This document shows positions 1 to 6,869 of a stretch of DNA of 28,913 nucleotides, in pieces. Position 1 is the stretch's first letter. Each line of letters starts with the position of its first letter. Below the pieces are notes generated by a model that searched no databases, was not told the DNA's origin, and saw nothing but the letters and a program-made list of their open reading frames with translations. The position numbers and the translations under genes are program-made. The stretch lies in IMG/VR virus record IMGVR_UViG_3300020474_001254, positions 1 to 28,913 of that record. One strand, given 5' to 3'. The DNA is from a virus.

Positions 1-162
1 AAAGAAGTGCCATACAAAGGACCAGCAAAGGATATTGTATTAGATGTATTGGGTGGACTTAGAAGTGCCTGTGCATATATTGGAGCAACTAAACTAAAAG
101 ATATGAACAAGTGTGCTGAGTTTAATTTGGTAAACAGAACTCATTTTGATCAAACTATTTAA
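1..162 (+). CDS. IMP dehydrogenase / GMP reductase family protein, C-terminal end (5' partial)
   Basis: The frame is open from base 1 and ends at TAA 160-162, giving the last 53 residues of a protein that begins outside the window. The piece VPYKGPAKDIVLDVLGGLRS followed by AYIGATKLKDM matches the conserved C-terminal part of the (beta/alpha)8 barrel of GuaB/GuaC enzymes (family pattern VPYKG...GGLRSgm.Y.Ga..l.e). These enzymes either oxidise IMP to XMP or reduce GMP to IMP. The catalytic Cys loop lies upstream, outside the window, so the two activities cannot be separated. In a phage it would alter host purine pools, which fits the other nucleotide genes here. The family call is strong; the exact activity is unknown. 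Confidence 0.8.
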   Translation, partial: KEVPYKGPAKDIVLDVLGGLRSACAYIGATKLKDMNKCAEFNLVNRTHFDQTI

Positions 163-174
163 GTAGGAGAAGGT

Positions 175-390
175 ATGTATATAGTCATATGTATAAACTG
201 CAATAATCCTGATTTGGATTTAACAAGATTTCATCATTTAGATTGGGAAAATATTGTGTATGGACTTTTCAACAGCAAGCAAGAGGCTGATGATTGGTCG
301 TGGAAGTTTTGTCAAAAAGGTTACACCAATAAAGTTGTAAAAATAAACGACAAAGATTTTTCTAACGGTACTAAGCCTTGGGAGCAATAG
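175..390 (+). CDS. Small hypothetical protein (71 aa)
   Basis: I do not recognise this protein. The start ATG follows an AGGAGA ribosome site (about 166-171), only 12 bases after the stop of the GuaB/GMPR-like gene, so the two are probably co-transcribed. The protein is soluble-looking, rich in aromatic residues and Asn/Lys/Asp, with Cys at 7, 10 and 47. The segment GLFNSKQEADDWSWKF resembles the short beta-strand plus helix often seen in small phage proteins (pattern G.F.s..eA..W), but this gives no function. It is followed after 6 bases by the sulfotransferase gene. Confidence 0.6.
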   Translation: MYIVICINCNNPDLDLTRFHHLDWENIVYGLFNSKQEADDWSWKFCQKGYTNKVVKINDKDFSNGTKPWEQ

Positions 391-396
391 ATTTTT

Positions 397-1233
397 ATGT
401 TGGAAAAATGTGTAATCAATTTATTTCTCATTGGACCATCGAAAGTTGGCAGTACAACCATATGGGAAAACTTAATTCGTCATCCTGAAATAGACCCAGC
501 TAGAAAATTAAATGTTCCAATAAAAGAACCTTGTTTTTTTTCTAACTCAGAATACAACAAGTATCAAAAAAAAACTAACAGCTTTTATGAAAATAGCAAA
601 GCTGCTTACAGAATCGATGCTAGCACATTATATTTTATGACCTTTAATGCTGCTCCAAGGATAGCCAAGCATTGCGGAAATGATACCAAGTATGTGTGCG
701 TTCTGAGAGACCCTGTAGAAAGATTTGTTTCTGCGTATAGACATAACAGGGCTTTATATGTAATAAGAAATAATGAAATTTTACTAAGAGAATATGTGAA
801 AAATTGCTCTTGGAGATCACAATTTGAAAACCAACTTGGTGACACATTTGAAGGATTTAAAGTACCGTTCGACAATTTGAAGTTTCACCTATTCAGACGA
901 GATCAGATAGCTCAGTCCGTCAGGGTAGGAAATTATTATAAAGGAGTCAAGCGATTGGTTGACAACTTTGGAAGAGATAATATACTCTTCGTCAGATATC
1001 AAGATTTTAAGCAAGACAACAAAAAAGTTTATGATAATATATTACAATTTTTAGGGCTGGATGATTTTGATTTTGAATTAGATTGGAAATCAAACTCTGC
1101 GTCGGAATGGTCTAAATATTATGATGGATTGTCTGAATTGAATCAACAAATGTTAAATGAATTACATGAATTTTATGAACCCGGAATCGCGGAGCTTGAA
1201 GAATTCCTAAGCATGGATATGGAATGGAATTAA
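397..1233 (+). CDS. Sulfotransferase (PAPS-dependent family)
   Basis: This 278-aa protein has the two signature elements of PAPS-dependent sulfotransferases. An N-terminal phosphate-binding loop lies at residues 11-20 (LIGPSKVGST, continuing TIWENL). The 3'-phosphate-binding element lies at 104-116 (RDPVERFVSAYRH). The KEPCFFS stretch near 43-49 is the usual third conserved patch of bacterial and heparan-type sulfotransferases. Such enzymes move a sulfuryl group from PAPS to a hydroxyl or amine, usually of a glycan. The acceptor is unknown. Three glycosyltransferases nearby suggest a sugar acceptor, perhaps on the virion or host surface. No strong ribosome site is visible; GGGAG at 380-384 inside the previous gene is the best candidate. 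Confidence 0.82.
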   Translation: MLEKCVINLFLIGPSKVGSTTIWENLIRHPEIDPARKLNVPIKEPCFFSNSEYNKYQKKTNSFYENSKAAYRIDASTLYFMTFNAAPRIAKHCGNDTKYVCVLRDPVERFVSAYRHNRALYVIRNNEILLREYVKNCSWRSQFENQLGDTFEGFKVPFDNLKFHLFRRDQIAQSVRVGNYYKGVKRLVDNFGRDNILFVRYQDFKQDNKKVYDNILQFLGLDDFDFELDWKSNSASEWSKYYDGLSELNQQMLNELHEFYEPGIAELEEFLSMDMEWN

Positions 1234-1237
1234 AATC

Positions 1238-1390
1238 ATGGCATTACCTGCGATTATAATTTCGACGATGTGTTATATAGCAACGTGTGCTAGCTGTATA
1301 ATTGGTAAAGATTATCCACACGCATTGATGTGGTTTGCTTACGCTCTAGCTAATTTAGGATTATTGTGGTATGAATTACTCAAAGTATAA
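1238..1390 (+). CDS. Small hydrophobic membrane protein (50 aa)
   Basis: This short frame fills the gap between the sulfotransferase and the next glycosyltransferase. It starts 4 bases after the sulfotransferase stop and overlaps the next gene by 20 bases. The protein begins MALPAIIISTMCYIATCASC and ends with LANLGLLWYELLKV. It has two hydrophobic segments (about 2-23 and 29-48) separated by a short polar turn GKDYPH, so a two-pass membrane hairpin is likely. Small proteins of this type (hydrophobic start, polar turn, then FA.YALAN.G) recur in aquatic phage genomes to my knowledge, with no known role. I see no good ribosome site, so translation may be coupled to the upstream gene. Confidence 0.6.
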   Translation: MALPAIIISTMCYIATCASCIIGKDYPHALMWFAYALANLGLLWYELLKV

Positions 1391-2360
1391 AGAGGTTTTT
1401 GAAATACCAGAGATAAACGTATTGTTCAGTTCGACAGCAATGATAAAAGATGAAAAAAATATACATCTGATTCCTAGAAATAAAAGTTTGTTAAGCGATA
1501 CAATAGGGTACATTAACAACAAAGCCAATCCTTATACATTATTTTTATGGCAATATCGCACATTAGATGATCTGTCTTGGGAGCAACTCAAACCTCAAAT
1601 TAATCGAATATTAGGAGAGGTTACTGATCTCAATATAGTTATATGCTGTAATGATATTAAAACATTAAATAATATGCCAAAAGAATATGGTAGTAGATTC
1701 TCTGGAATATTATGTAATCACAATGCCACCGTAAGTAGAAAAATTTTTAATATACAGTCTTGTGATAAAATGTGGGATTCTGTATATACAGCCAGAATGT
1801 GTGAATTTAAAAGACATCATCTTTCGTACAATTTGAGTAACATTCTATATTTAACTTCAGGAAATAAAAAGGGTCAGTCGAATCCATATACTAAAAAGGG
1901 TCATATGTTATTGATGGCTAATCAGAATAATAATTTTACTTTATATCATAAATCGGTCCCTAAAAAGCAAGTTAACTATTTATTAAACAGATCGCGGGTG
2001 GGGTTGTGTCTCTCCAGCAAAGAAGGAGCAATGTATAGTAGTATAGAATATTTATTATGTGGATTACCGATAGTCTCTACCAAATCTACAGGTGGTCGAG
2101 ATGTATTTTTTACAAATGAAAACTGCATAATAGCAGAAGATACTCCTGAAAGTGTAGCGGAGTGTGTACAAAAATGGCTACTTAATTATCCCACCTTAGA
2201 GCAAAGACAAAGGATAAGACAGGACGCTGTATCTACACAAAAACAACATACAAAAATACTAAAAAATAAATTAAAAGAAATATCTTCAGTCGATATTGAT
2301 ATTGATAAATTATACAAAGAAAAATTTGTTCATAAATGGAGTTACTGGGGAAAATATTGA
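1371..2360 (+). CDS. Glycosyltransferase, GT4-like (GT-B fold)
   Basis: This 329-aa protein has a C-terminal half typical of GT-B glycosyltransferases. The key motif is E218 GAMYSSI E226 followed by YLLCGLPIV: the EX7E motif that binds the nucleotide-sugar donor, then the invariant 'G.PIV.T..GG..' strand and loop. The N-terminal half (1-130) is poorly conserved, as usual for the acceptor-binding domain. It starts inside the 50-aa membrane protein gene and ends in a TGATG overlap with the dCMP deaminase, so it is translated as part of one mRNA. Donor and acceptor sugars cannot be read from sequence. With the sulfotransferase it may decorate a phage structure or host surface glycan. Confidence 0.72.
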   Translation: MNYSKYKEVFEIPEINVLFSSTAMIKDEKNIHLIPRNKSLLSDTIGYINNKANPYTLFLWQYRTLDDLSWEQLKPQINRILGEVTDLNIVICCNDIKTLNNMPKEYGSRFSGILCNHNATVSRKIFNIQSCDKMWDSVYTARMCEFKRHHLSYNLSNILYLTSGNKKGQSNPYTKKGHMLLMANQNNNFTLYHKSVPKKQVNYLLNRSRVGLCLSSKEGAMYSSIEYLLCGLPIVSTKSTGGRDVFFTNENCIIAEDTPESVAECVQKWLLNYPTLEQRQRIRQDAVSTQKQHTKILKNKLKEISSVDIDIDKLYKEKFVHKWSYWGKY

Positions 2361-2782
2361 TGGCAGACAAGTGGGACGAACGATATATTAATTTGGCTAA
2401 ACACATAGCAGATTGGTCTAAAGACCCCTCTACGAAAGTTGGGGCTGTTATTGTTGACGATAAACGTAGAATAGTGTCCTTGGGTTTTAACGGATTTCCT
2501 CAAAAAATTTCAGATAATGATAGGTTAAATGATAGAGATAAGAAGTATAATGTTATAGTTCATGCGGAAGCTAACGCTATTCTGTTTGCCAACAAAGACT
2601 TATCAGGATGTACTATATATACTTACCCATTCCAGCCGTGTTCTAGTTGTTCAGGATTAATTATACAGTCGGGCATAAAAAGAGTAGTTACAATTAAAGC
2701 TGATAATGATAGATGGAAAAAAGATTTTTGTACAGCAAAACAAATATTAATAGAGGCAGGGGTTACAATAGATTATGTCTGA
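2360..2782 (+). CDS. Deoxycytidylate (dCMP) deaminase
   Basis: This 140-aa protein has the zinc site of the cytidine/deoxycytidylate deaminase family: H68-A-E70 (catalytic Glu70) and P93-C94-x-x-C97. TKVGAVIVDD, and NGFP just before the HAE motif, are also typical of dCMP deaminases. It converts dCMP to dUMP, the substrate for thymidylate synthesis. I chose ATG 2360 over the in-frame ATG 2336 because it has a GGGGA site 8 bases upstream, forms a TGATG overlap with the preceding stop, and gives the expected family N-terminus. It works with the ribonucleotide reductase and dUTPase further right. HAE and PCxxC alone do not exclude a related deaminase, but length and context favour dCMP. Confidence 0.88.
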   Translation: MADKWDERYINLAKHIADWSKDPSTKVGAVIVDDKRRIVSLGFNGFPQKISDNDRLNDRDKKYNVIVHAEANAILFANKDLSGCTIYTYPFQPCSSCSGLIIQSGIKRVVTIKADNDRWKKDFCTAKQILIEAGVTIDYV

Positions 2783-2978
2783 TGAGCCTAGCAGAAAATG
2801 GGATGTAGAAGATTTAGTTTACGAATGTATAGCTACTCACAATGAAGCAATATTAATAGAATTAATAAGTCGCTTCGAGGAAGAGTATGTGGATTTAGCC
2901 AGATTGGGGACTATGGGTTCTTATGATTATTCTTGGACTCACGAAGACGTACTAAATTTTATGACATACGATACATAG
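2775..2978 (+). CDS. Small acidic hypothetical protein (67 aa)
   Basis: I do not recognise this protein. It overlaps the end of the dCMP deaminase gene by 8 bases, and its start is preceded by an AGGGG stretch (about 2758-2762) at a long distance. The sequence is acidic and helical-looking (DVEDLVYECIATHNEAILIE), with Trp and Tyr clusters toward the end. There is no membrane segment and no metal-binding motif. It is the last gene before the promoter at about 2999, so it probably closes the first transcription unit. Confidence 0.6.
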   Translation: MSDEPSRKWDVEDLVYECIATHNEAILIELISRFEEEYVDLARLGTMGSYDYSWTHEDVLNFMTYDT

Positions 2979-2988
2979 TTTTTTTAAC

Positions 2989-3004
2989 GAGACTTAGGTA
3001 TAAT
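2989..3004 (+). promoter_or_regulatory. Promoter -10 element with conserved upstream box (copy 1)
   Basis: GAGACTTAGGTATAAT ends in a perfect TATAAT at 2999-3004. The same box, differing at two of 16 positions, recurs at 3957-3972 before another small gene. No good -35 is seen here (AGTTTT at the matching place), so the box next to the -10 may replace it. The leader to the next ATG is very short and contains AGGAGAAC. Confidence 0.6.
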
Positions 3005-3021
3005 AAGAAAAGGAGAACTAC

Positions 3022-3183
3022 ATGCATAGCACGAGAGAGATGGCTGAAGCCCATTTAAAAACGGTACAAAATACCATAAATGATCTTGAGCAACAGTCTT
3101 TAAATCTGCAAGAAGAATTGAAAAGATTAAAAGAGTATTTGTCTCAAGGTATTGAGACTTTGACGAAGGAAAGTAGTAATTAA
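3022..3183 (+). CDS. Small coiled-coil protein (53 aa)
   Basis: This short gene lies just downstream of the promoter at 2999 and has a strong AAGGAGA site (about 3010-3016). It encodes a highly charged helical protein starting MHSTREMAEAHLKTVQNT. Leu, Ile and Val at heptad-like spacing (L12, V15, I19, L22, L27, L33, L36, L40) predict one coiled coil over about residues 10-48. Proteins of this size and shape are usually oligomerising accessory proteins. No specific function can be assigned. It is the first gene of the unit that ends with SSB. Confidence 0.65.
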   Translation: MHSTREMAEAHLKTVQNTINDLEQQSLNLQEELKRLKEYLSQGIETLTKESSN

Positions 3184-3210
3184 CTAATTAGCAATGTATA
3201 GGAGATTAAT

Positions 3211-3531
3211 ATGCAATTGAATGAGTTTTTGAATAAGTTGGATAGTTTGTCGTATGCTTATCGTTGGGACGTAGACAACCATAATAAAGTGGTAGCTACT
3301 ATTCGCAGTGGTCCATACAGGGGATACACTCTTAACCCAGTTACTGCATTGGCGCATAAGTCTGGACTTGGAGTATATGCAAATACCAGAGACGGCACTG
3401 AATATGCTGCAAGTCTCATTGGCTTGTCCAGAAAAGAAGCCCGTAGAATTTACAGCGCAACTCTGGGTACTTATAATCGTGGTAATACTCAGGTGGTGCG
3501 TGGGAAAATTAGATCGGCATTGGAGGTATAA
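3211..3531 (+). CDS. Hypothetical protein (106 aa)
   Basis: I do not recognise this protein. It has a good ribosome site (TAGGAGA, about 3199-3205). The sequence has a mixed alpha/beta look: an N-terminal helix MQLNEFLNKLD, a strand-rich middle (KVVATIRSGPYRGYTLNP) and a basic C-terminal half with GLSRKEARRIYSA. The basic half could contact nucleic acid, and the gene is followed after 2 bases by SSB, so a role in DNA metabolism is possible. That is inference from position only. Confidence 0.6.
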   Translation: MQLNEFLNKLDSLSYAYRWDVDNHNKVVATIRSGPYRGYTLNPVTALAHKSGLGVYANTRDGTEYAASLIGLSRKEARRIYSATLGTYNRGNTQVVRGKIRSALEV

Positions 3532-3533
3532 GC

Positions 3534-3869
3534 ATGAATATGAATCACTGTAATCTGGCAGGGAGACTTACTAATGATTGTGATTTTAGCGTCACACAAA
3601 AAGGTAGCTCCATGACCAAATTTAGGATGGCGGTAAATGACAGAAGAAATGAGGACACTCTTTTCATGAATGTGTTATGCTTTGGTAAGATGGCAGAAGC
3701 ACTCAAAGATCATTTACTAAAGGGCAGACTTGTTGGTGTACAAGGTAAGATCAAGATAGATGACTATAAAGATAAAGAAGGAAGAAACAAAACTTCTGTT
3801 TGCATCATGGCAGACGAAATTGCTCTCGGTCCTTCTAAAGCGTCTACGCAGGTAGAAAATGATAGTTAA
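3534..3869 (+). CDS. ssb: Single-stranded DNA-binding protein, bacterial SSB type (OB fold)
   Basis: This 111-aa protein shows the SSB OB-fold pattern: NLAGRLTNDCDF at the start, then MTKFRMAVNDR, then FMNVLCFGKMAEALKDHLLK, then GRLVGVQGKIKIDDYKDKEG. It would coat single-stranded DNA during phage replication. It is shorter than host SSB (about 170-180 aa) and ends ASTQVENDS, without the DDDIPF-type acidic tip by which host SSB recruits partners. An excellent GGAGGT site lies 6 bases upstream of ATG 3534; the in-frame ATG at 3540 is less well placed. It is the last gene before the terminator at 3886. Confidence 0.88.
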   Translation: MNMNHCNLAGRLTNDCDFSVTQKGSSMTKFRMAVNDRRNEDTLFMNVLCFGKMAEALKDHLLKGRLVGVQGKIKIDDYKDKEGRNKTSVCIMADEIALGPSKASTQVENDS

Positions 3870-3885
3870 CACCTAACAAGTTAAT

Positions 3886-3933
3886 AAATAGCCCAGTAGG
3901 TTGCTTTCTGTGATCTATTGGGCTATTTTTTTT
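3886..3933 (+). terminator. Intrinsic terminator after ssb
   Basis: AATAGCCCAGTAG (3887-3899) pairs with CTATTGGGCTATT (3915-3927), with one G-T wobble. The loop is about 15 bases and a run of Ts follows directly. This is a standard Rho-independent terminator 20 bases after the SSB stop, and a new promoter begins right behind it. Confidence 0.85.
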
Positions 3934-3944
3934 AATGTATCCCA

Positions 3945-3972
3945 TTGACTTGTGACGATACTAAGGTATAAT
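3945..3972 (+). promoter_or_regulatory. Sigma-70-like promoter (copy 2 of the GAxACTxAGGTATAAT box)
   Basis: TTGACT (3945-3950) and TATAAT (3967-3972) are separated by 16 bases, close to the bacterial housekeeping consensus. The sequence GATACTAAGGTATAAT repeats the box at 2989-3004. The spacing from the -10 to the AGGAGAAC ribosome site is also alike in both copies. This should drive the unit beginning at 3993. Confidence 0.75.
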
Positions 3973-3992
3973 CTCATCACAGGAGAACAAAC

Positions 3993-4343
3993 ATGAATGA
4001 ACAAATACCTTATTTCTTTGGTCAGATAGTTGCTTTTGCAGCAGTGGGCTTATTTGCTTATAACTTTATACAAGGCAGAAAACTTTACAATCCAGAAGAT
4101 GACGCAGATTTATTTACAATAGGCTACATCCAGCATCCAAATCAAGTAGCAGTAAACGCCAAGGTAACAGTTAAAGAGGACAATTTCCAAGACAAACAGC
4201 TGTATAAAGACTGCCGCGACTCATTAGTAGCTCTTGGTATTAAAAAATCTCAAGCTAAAAAAATAACTAAAGACTTCTTCAGAAATAAGGAGCCAGAAGA
4301 TTTGCAATCATTTTTAAAAGTTGCTTTGTCTTCACAACATTAA
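3993..4343 (+). CDS. Membrane-anchored protein with a RuvA-C/UBA-like helical end (116 aa)
   Basis: The start has an AGGAGA site and is the first gene behind the promoter at 3945-3972. Residues 8-26 (FGQIVAFAAVGLFAYNF) form a membrane segment, so the rest is probably cytoplasmic. The C-terminal part (about 68-112) has DSLVALGIKKSQAKK, which resembles the helical C-terminal domain of RuvA and similar UBA-like three-helix domains (pattern ..AL.aLGy...eA.k.). That domain normally mediates protein contacts, for example with a helicase motor. Function is unknown; the domain similarity is read by eye and modest. Confidence 0.6.
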   Translation: MNEQIPYFFGQIVAFAAVGLFAYNFIQGRKLYNPEDDADLFTIGYIQHPNQVAVNAKVTVKEDNFQDKQLYKDCRDSLVALGIKKSQAKKITKDFFRNKEPEDLQSFLKVALSSQH

Positions 4344-4345
4344 CT

Positions 4346-4876
4346 ATGAAAAACAATCTTAAAAATATGAGGACATACCTCGTTGGGGCTATGGATAGGG
4401 TAGACGACGGAGGGGTTGGTTGGAGAAAAGCAATTACTCCCATGCTTCTGGAAATGGATGTGCAAGTTCTTAACCCCTGTGAAAAACCTATAGAGTCTTC
4501 TAAAGAAACTCCTGATACCAGAGCTATTATAGATTATTATAAAAAAACCGGACAGTTCGATAAGATCAGGAATGAATACGGACACATAAGAAATGCAGAT
4601 TTAAGATGTGTAGACATCTCAGACTTTGTAATTGCCAACATTAATATGAACGTACATATGTGTGGATCATATGAAGAGATAGCCACTGCCAACAGGCAAA
4701 AAAAACCAGTTTTAGTATGGTGCGAACAAGGTAAAATGTTAGCACCCAACTGGCTATTCTTTATGTTGCCTCACGAACACATATTCAGTTCAATGGACGG
4801 TTTGTTAGCTTATCTGTATGACGTTTCGATAAGCAAAGACAGATCTAAACTAAAGAGATGGTTTTTCTTGGAGTAA
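4346..4876 (+). CDS. Nucleoside 2-deoxyribosyltransferase-like protein
   Basis: This 176-aa protein has the N-terminal strand and loop RTYLVGAMDRVDDGGVGWR and the later pattern DISDFVIANIN then MCGSYEEIATANRQKKPVLV. These match the nucleoside 2-deoxyribosyltransferase superfamily (YLaGp.., D..D..iAni, G..EE...A...kkPv). The catalytic Glu should be Glu110 or Glu111. Family members move deoxyribose between bases or hydrolyse the N-glycosidic bond of deoxynucleotides, so a role in nucleotide salvage or in removing particular dNMPs is likely. Neither ATG 4346 nor the in-frame ATG 4367 has a clear ribosome site; the later one fits the usual family start better. It lies 2 bases after the preceding gene. 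Confidence 0.68.
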   Translation: MKNNLKNMRTYLVGAMDRVDDGGVGWRKAITPMLLEMDVQVLNPCEKPIESSKETPDTRAIIDYYKKTGQFDKIRNEYGHIRNADLRCVDISDFVIANINMNVHMCGSYEEIATANRQKKPVLVWCEQGKMLAPNWLFFMLPHEHIFSSMDGLLAYLYDVSISKDRSKLKRWFFLE

Positions 4877-4878
4877 AA

Positions 4879-5793
4879 ATGAATACAAATTTTCCAGACA
4901 ATTTATTTAAGTTTAGTCGAACTACGAATCAATCTATGTACAGTTATATATGCCGTGCTGGATACGAATTGTGCAGAGACAAAAAAATTCTATGGTGTGG
5001 AATAGCAAGAAATGTTGAACAAAATCTAGATATGAATTTGCAAAGATACATAAGAACATGTAAACCTTTTAGTAAATATCATATGTTTATTTATGAAAAT
5101 GACTCAACAGATAATACTTTATCTATTATGGACAAGTATAAGGACGTTGTAACATATAAATCTGAATCTAGAGAGGATCAAGATTATGTAGAGAAAATGA
5201 ATACTGAGGCAGACCCTTTTCATTTTAATAGATGTTCAGTACTATCAGAGTGCAGAAATAAGTATATGGATTATATAGAAAATAATAATTTGAGAGATGA
5301 GTATGATTATATATGTATAGTAGATTTAGACACTAAGGGTGGATGGTCATACCAAGGTTTTTATAACAGTATTTACTTCTTAGAAAACATTGACAATGCA
5401 GCGTCAATGACATCTTACGGCGTGGTTTCTTCTGCTTTTCAAGATAAGTTCTTAGAAGAGGTTGATTTTGATGATTGGTTGTTTTACGATTCTTTTGCGT
5501 ATAGAGATTTGGGAATTGATCCTAAAATGTCCAAAGGACACACGCAACTTTTCAATAGTCTAAAATTCAAAATTGGTCAAGACCCTATTGAGGTATACAG
5601 TAATTTTAATGGGCTGGGAATATACAAAAGCAAATATTTTAAACACAAATATAAAACAAATATGTGGGGCGAAACTATGGTAGATTCAGAGCATATACAT
5701 GTTCATAAATCTATAAGAGAAGATGGTGGAAAAGTATTTTTAAATCCCAGCATGACGTTATCTTATTCTTATCACAAGGAGTGTGTATCATGA
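4879..5793 (+). CDS. Glycosyltransferase, GT-A fold (GT2-like)
   Basis: This 304-aa protein shows a GT-A nucleotide-sugar transferase pattern. An early strand KILWCGIARN is followed by the donor-binding turn YENDSTDNT (about 72-80) and a metal-binding DxD-type motif VDLD (148-151). The ENDSTDNT block is close to that in eukaryotic-type and bacterial mannosyl- or glucosyltransferases, but I cannot name the sugar. I chose ATG 4879 rather than 4858 because TTGGAG lies 5 bases upstream and because 4858 overlaps the previous gene by 19 bases. The end overlaps the next glycosyltransferase start (ATGA). It is probably soluble; no membrane segment is seen. Confidence 0.72.
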   Translation: MNTNFPDNLFKFSRTTNQSMYSYICRAGYELCRDKKILWCGIARNVEQNLDMNLQRYIRTCKPFSKYHMFIYENDSTDNTLSIMDKYKDVVTYKSESREDQDYVEKMNTEADPFHFNRCSVLSECRNKYMDYIENNNLRDEYDYICIVDLDTKGGWSYQGFYNSIYFLENIDNAASMTSYGVVSSAFQDKFLEEVDFDDWLFYDSFAYRDLGIDPKMSKGHTQLFNSLKFKIGQDPIEVYSNFNGLGIYKSKYFKHKYKTNMWGETMVDSEHIHVHKSIREDGGKVFLNPSMTLSYSYHKECVS

Positions 5794-6869
5794 TCAACAT
5801 AATTTCACCAATTAATTCATTAGGGTATGGAATCGCTGGTCTTAATATCACCAAGCATTTAACAAAGACTACTGATGTGTCTCTATGGCCTATAGGAAAT
5901 CCAGAATGCAGAAATGAAGAAGATATCAGAATACTTTCAAATTGCATACACAATGCTTCTAAACCCGTTTTCGATGCGCCATGTGTTAGAATCTGGCATC
6001 AAAACGACATGTCTATGTTTGTGGGAAATGGAGAAAGAATAGGTTTTCCATTTTTTGAATTAAATAAATTCAATGATGTAGAGAAGCATCACTTAAATTC
6101 TTTAGATAGACTTTTCGTTTCATCTTGTTGGGCCAAAGATGTTGCAGAACAAAATCTTTCTATTAATGCGGATAAAATTAGCGTAGTTAATTTAGGGGTT
6201 GATCCATCAATATTTAGCTCATCGTCTCACCCAAACCTAGAAGGTCGCAAAACAGTATTCTTCAATTGTGGAAAATGGGAAATTAGAAAAGGTCATGATA
6301 TATTAGTAAACTTATTTAATAACGCTTTTGAAAAAGATGATGATGTAGAGTTGTGGATGATGACAAGAAATCCATTTTTGTCTGAGCAAGAAGATAGTGC
6401 TTGGAGGAAGTTGTACTCTAATTCTAAATTAGGCGACAAGATTAAGTTTATTGATCGTGTCGCTACCCACGAAGAGGTGTATAATATTATGGCTAAAGCA
6501 GACTGTGGAGTGTTTCCATCCAAAGCAGAGGGGTGGAATTTAGAATTGCTAGAAATGTTAGCGTGTGGAAAATCTGTTATAACAACAAATTATTCAGCTC
6601 ACACTGAGTTTTGTACAAATGAAAACTCATATTTAACAGATATCAAAAAGGAAGAAATAGCTTTTGATGGCAAATGGTTCAATGGCAAATTGGGAGATTG
6701 GGCAAAGATAGATCAAGACAACCAAGACGAGATGATTGCCCACATGAGAGAAGTGCATAAGCTAAAGAGCAATGGAGAGCTAAAGATCAACAATAAAGGA
6801 ATTGAAACAGCCAAAAAACTCACTTGGGATAACTCTGCCTCTCAAATCAAAAAGATATTAAATGTTTAA
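5790..6869 (+). CDS. Glycosyltransferase family 4 (GT-B fold)
   Basis: This 359-aa protein is a clear GT4-type enzyme. The N-terminal Rossmann half begins MINIISPINSLGYGIAGLNI. The donor half has GKWEIRKG (161-168), then VFPSKAE227GWNLELLE235MLACG, which carries the EX7E motif, then KSVITTNYSAHTEF. The architecture and length match bacterial retaining glycosyltransferases. ATG 5790 is preferred to GTG 5781: AAGGAG lies 8 bases upstream, and the ATG overlaps the TGA of the preceding gene, typical of translational coupling. It is the third glycosyltransferase in the first 7 kb, so these enzymes may act in sequence. The substrate is unknown. Confidence 0.85.
   Translation: MINIISPINSLGYGIAGLNITKHLTKTTDVSLWPIGNPECRNEEDIRILSNCIHNASKPVFDAPCVRIWHQNDMSMFVGNGERIGFPFFELNKFNDVEKHHLNSLDRLFVSSCWAKDVAEQNLSINADKISVVNLGVDPSIFSSSSHPNLEGRKTVFFNCGKWEIRKGHDILVNLFNNAFEKDDDVELWMMTRNPFLSEQEDSAWRKLYSNSKLGDKIKFIDRVATHEEVYNIMAKADCGVFPSKAEGWNLELLEMLACGKSVITTNYSAHTEFCTNENSYLTDIKKEEIAFDGKWFNGKLGDWAKIDQDNQDEMIAHMREVHKLKSNGELKINNKGIETAKKLTWDNSASQIKKILNV

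Noticed and set aside
3308-3553. 81-aa ORF in another frame inside 3211-3531 and extending into ssb
   Set aside because: It overlaps a better-supported gene with its own ribosome site, and its composition looks random; it is a frame shadow.
397-6869. DNA glucosylation system (hydroxymethylcytosine type)
   Set aside because: No dCMP or dUMP hydroxymethylase is visible and the glycosyltransferases do not resemble the T4 alpha- or beta-glucosyltransferases that I know.
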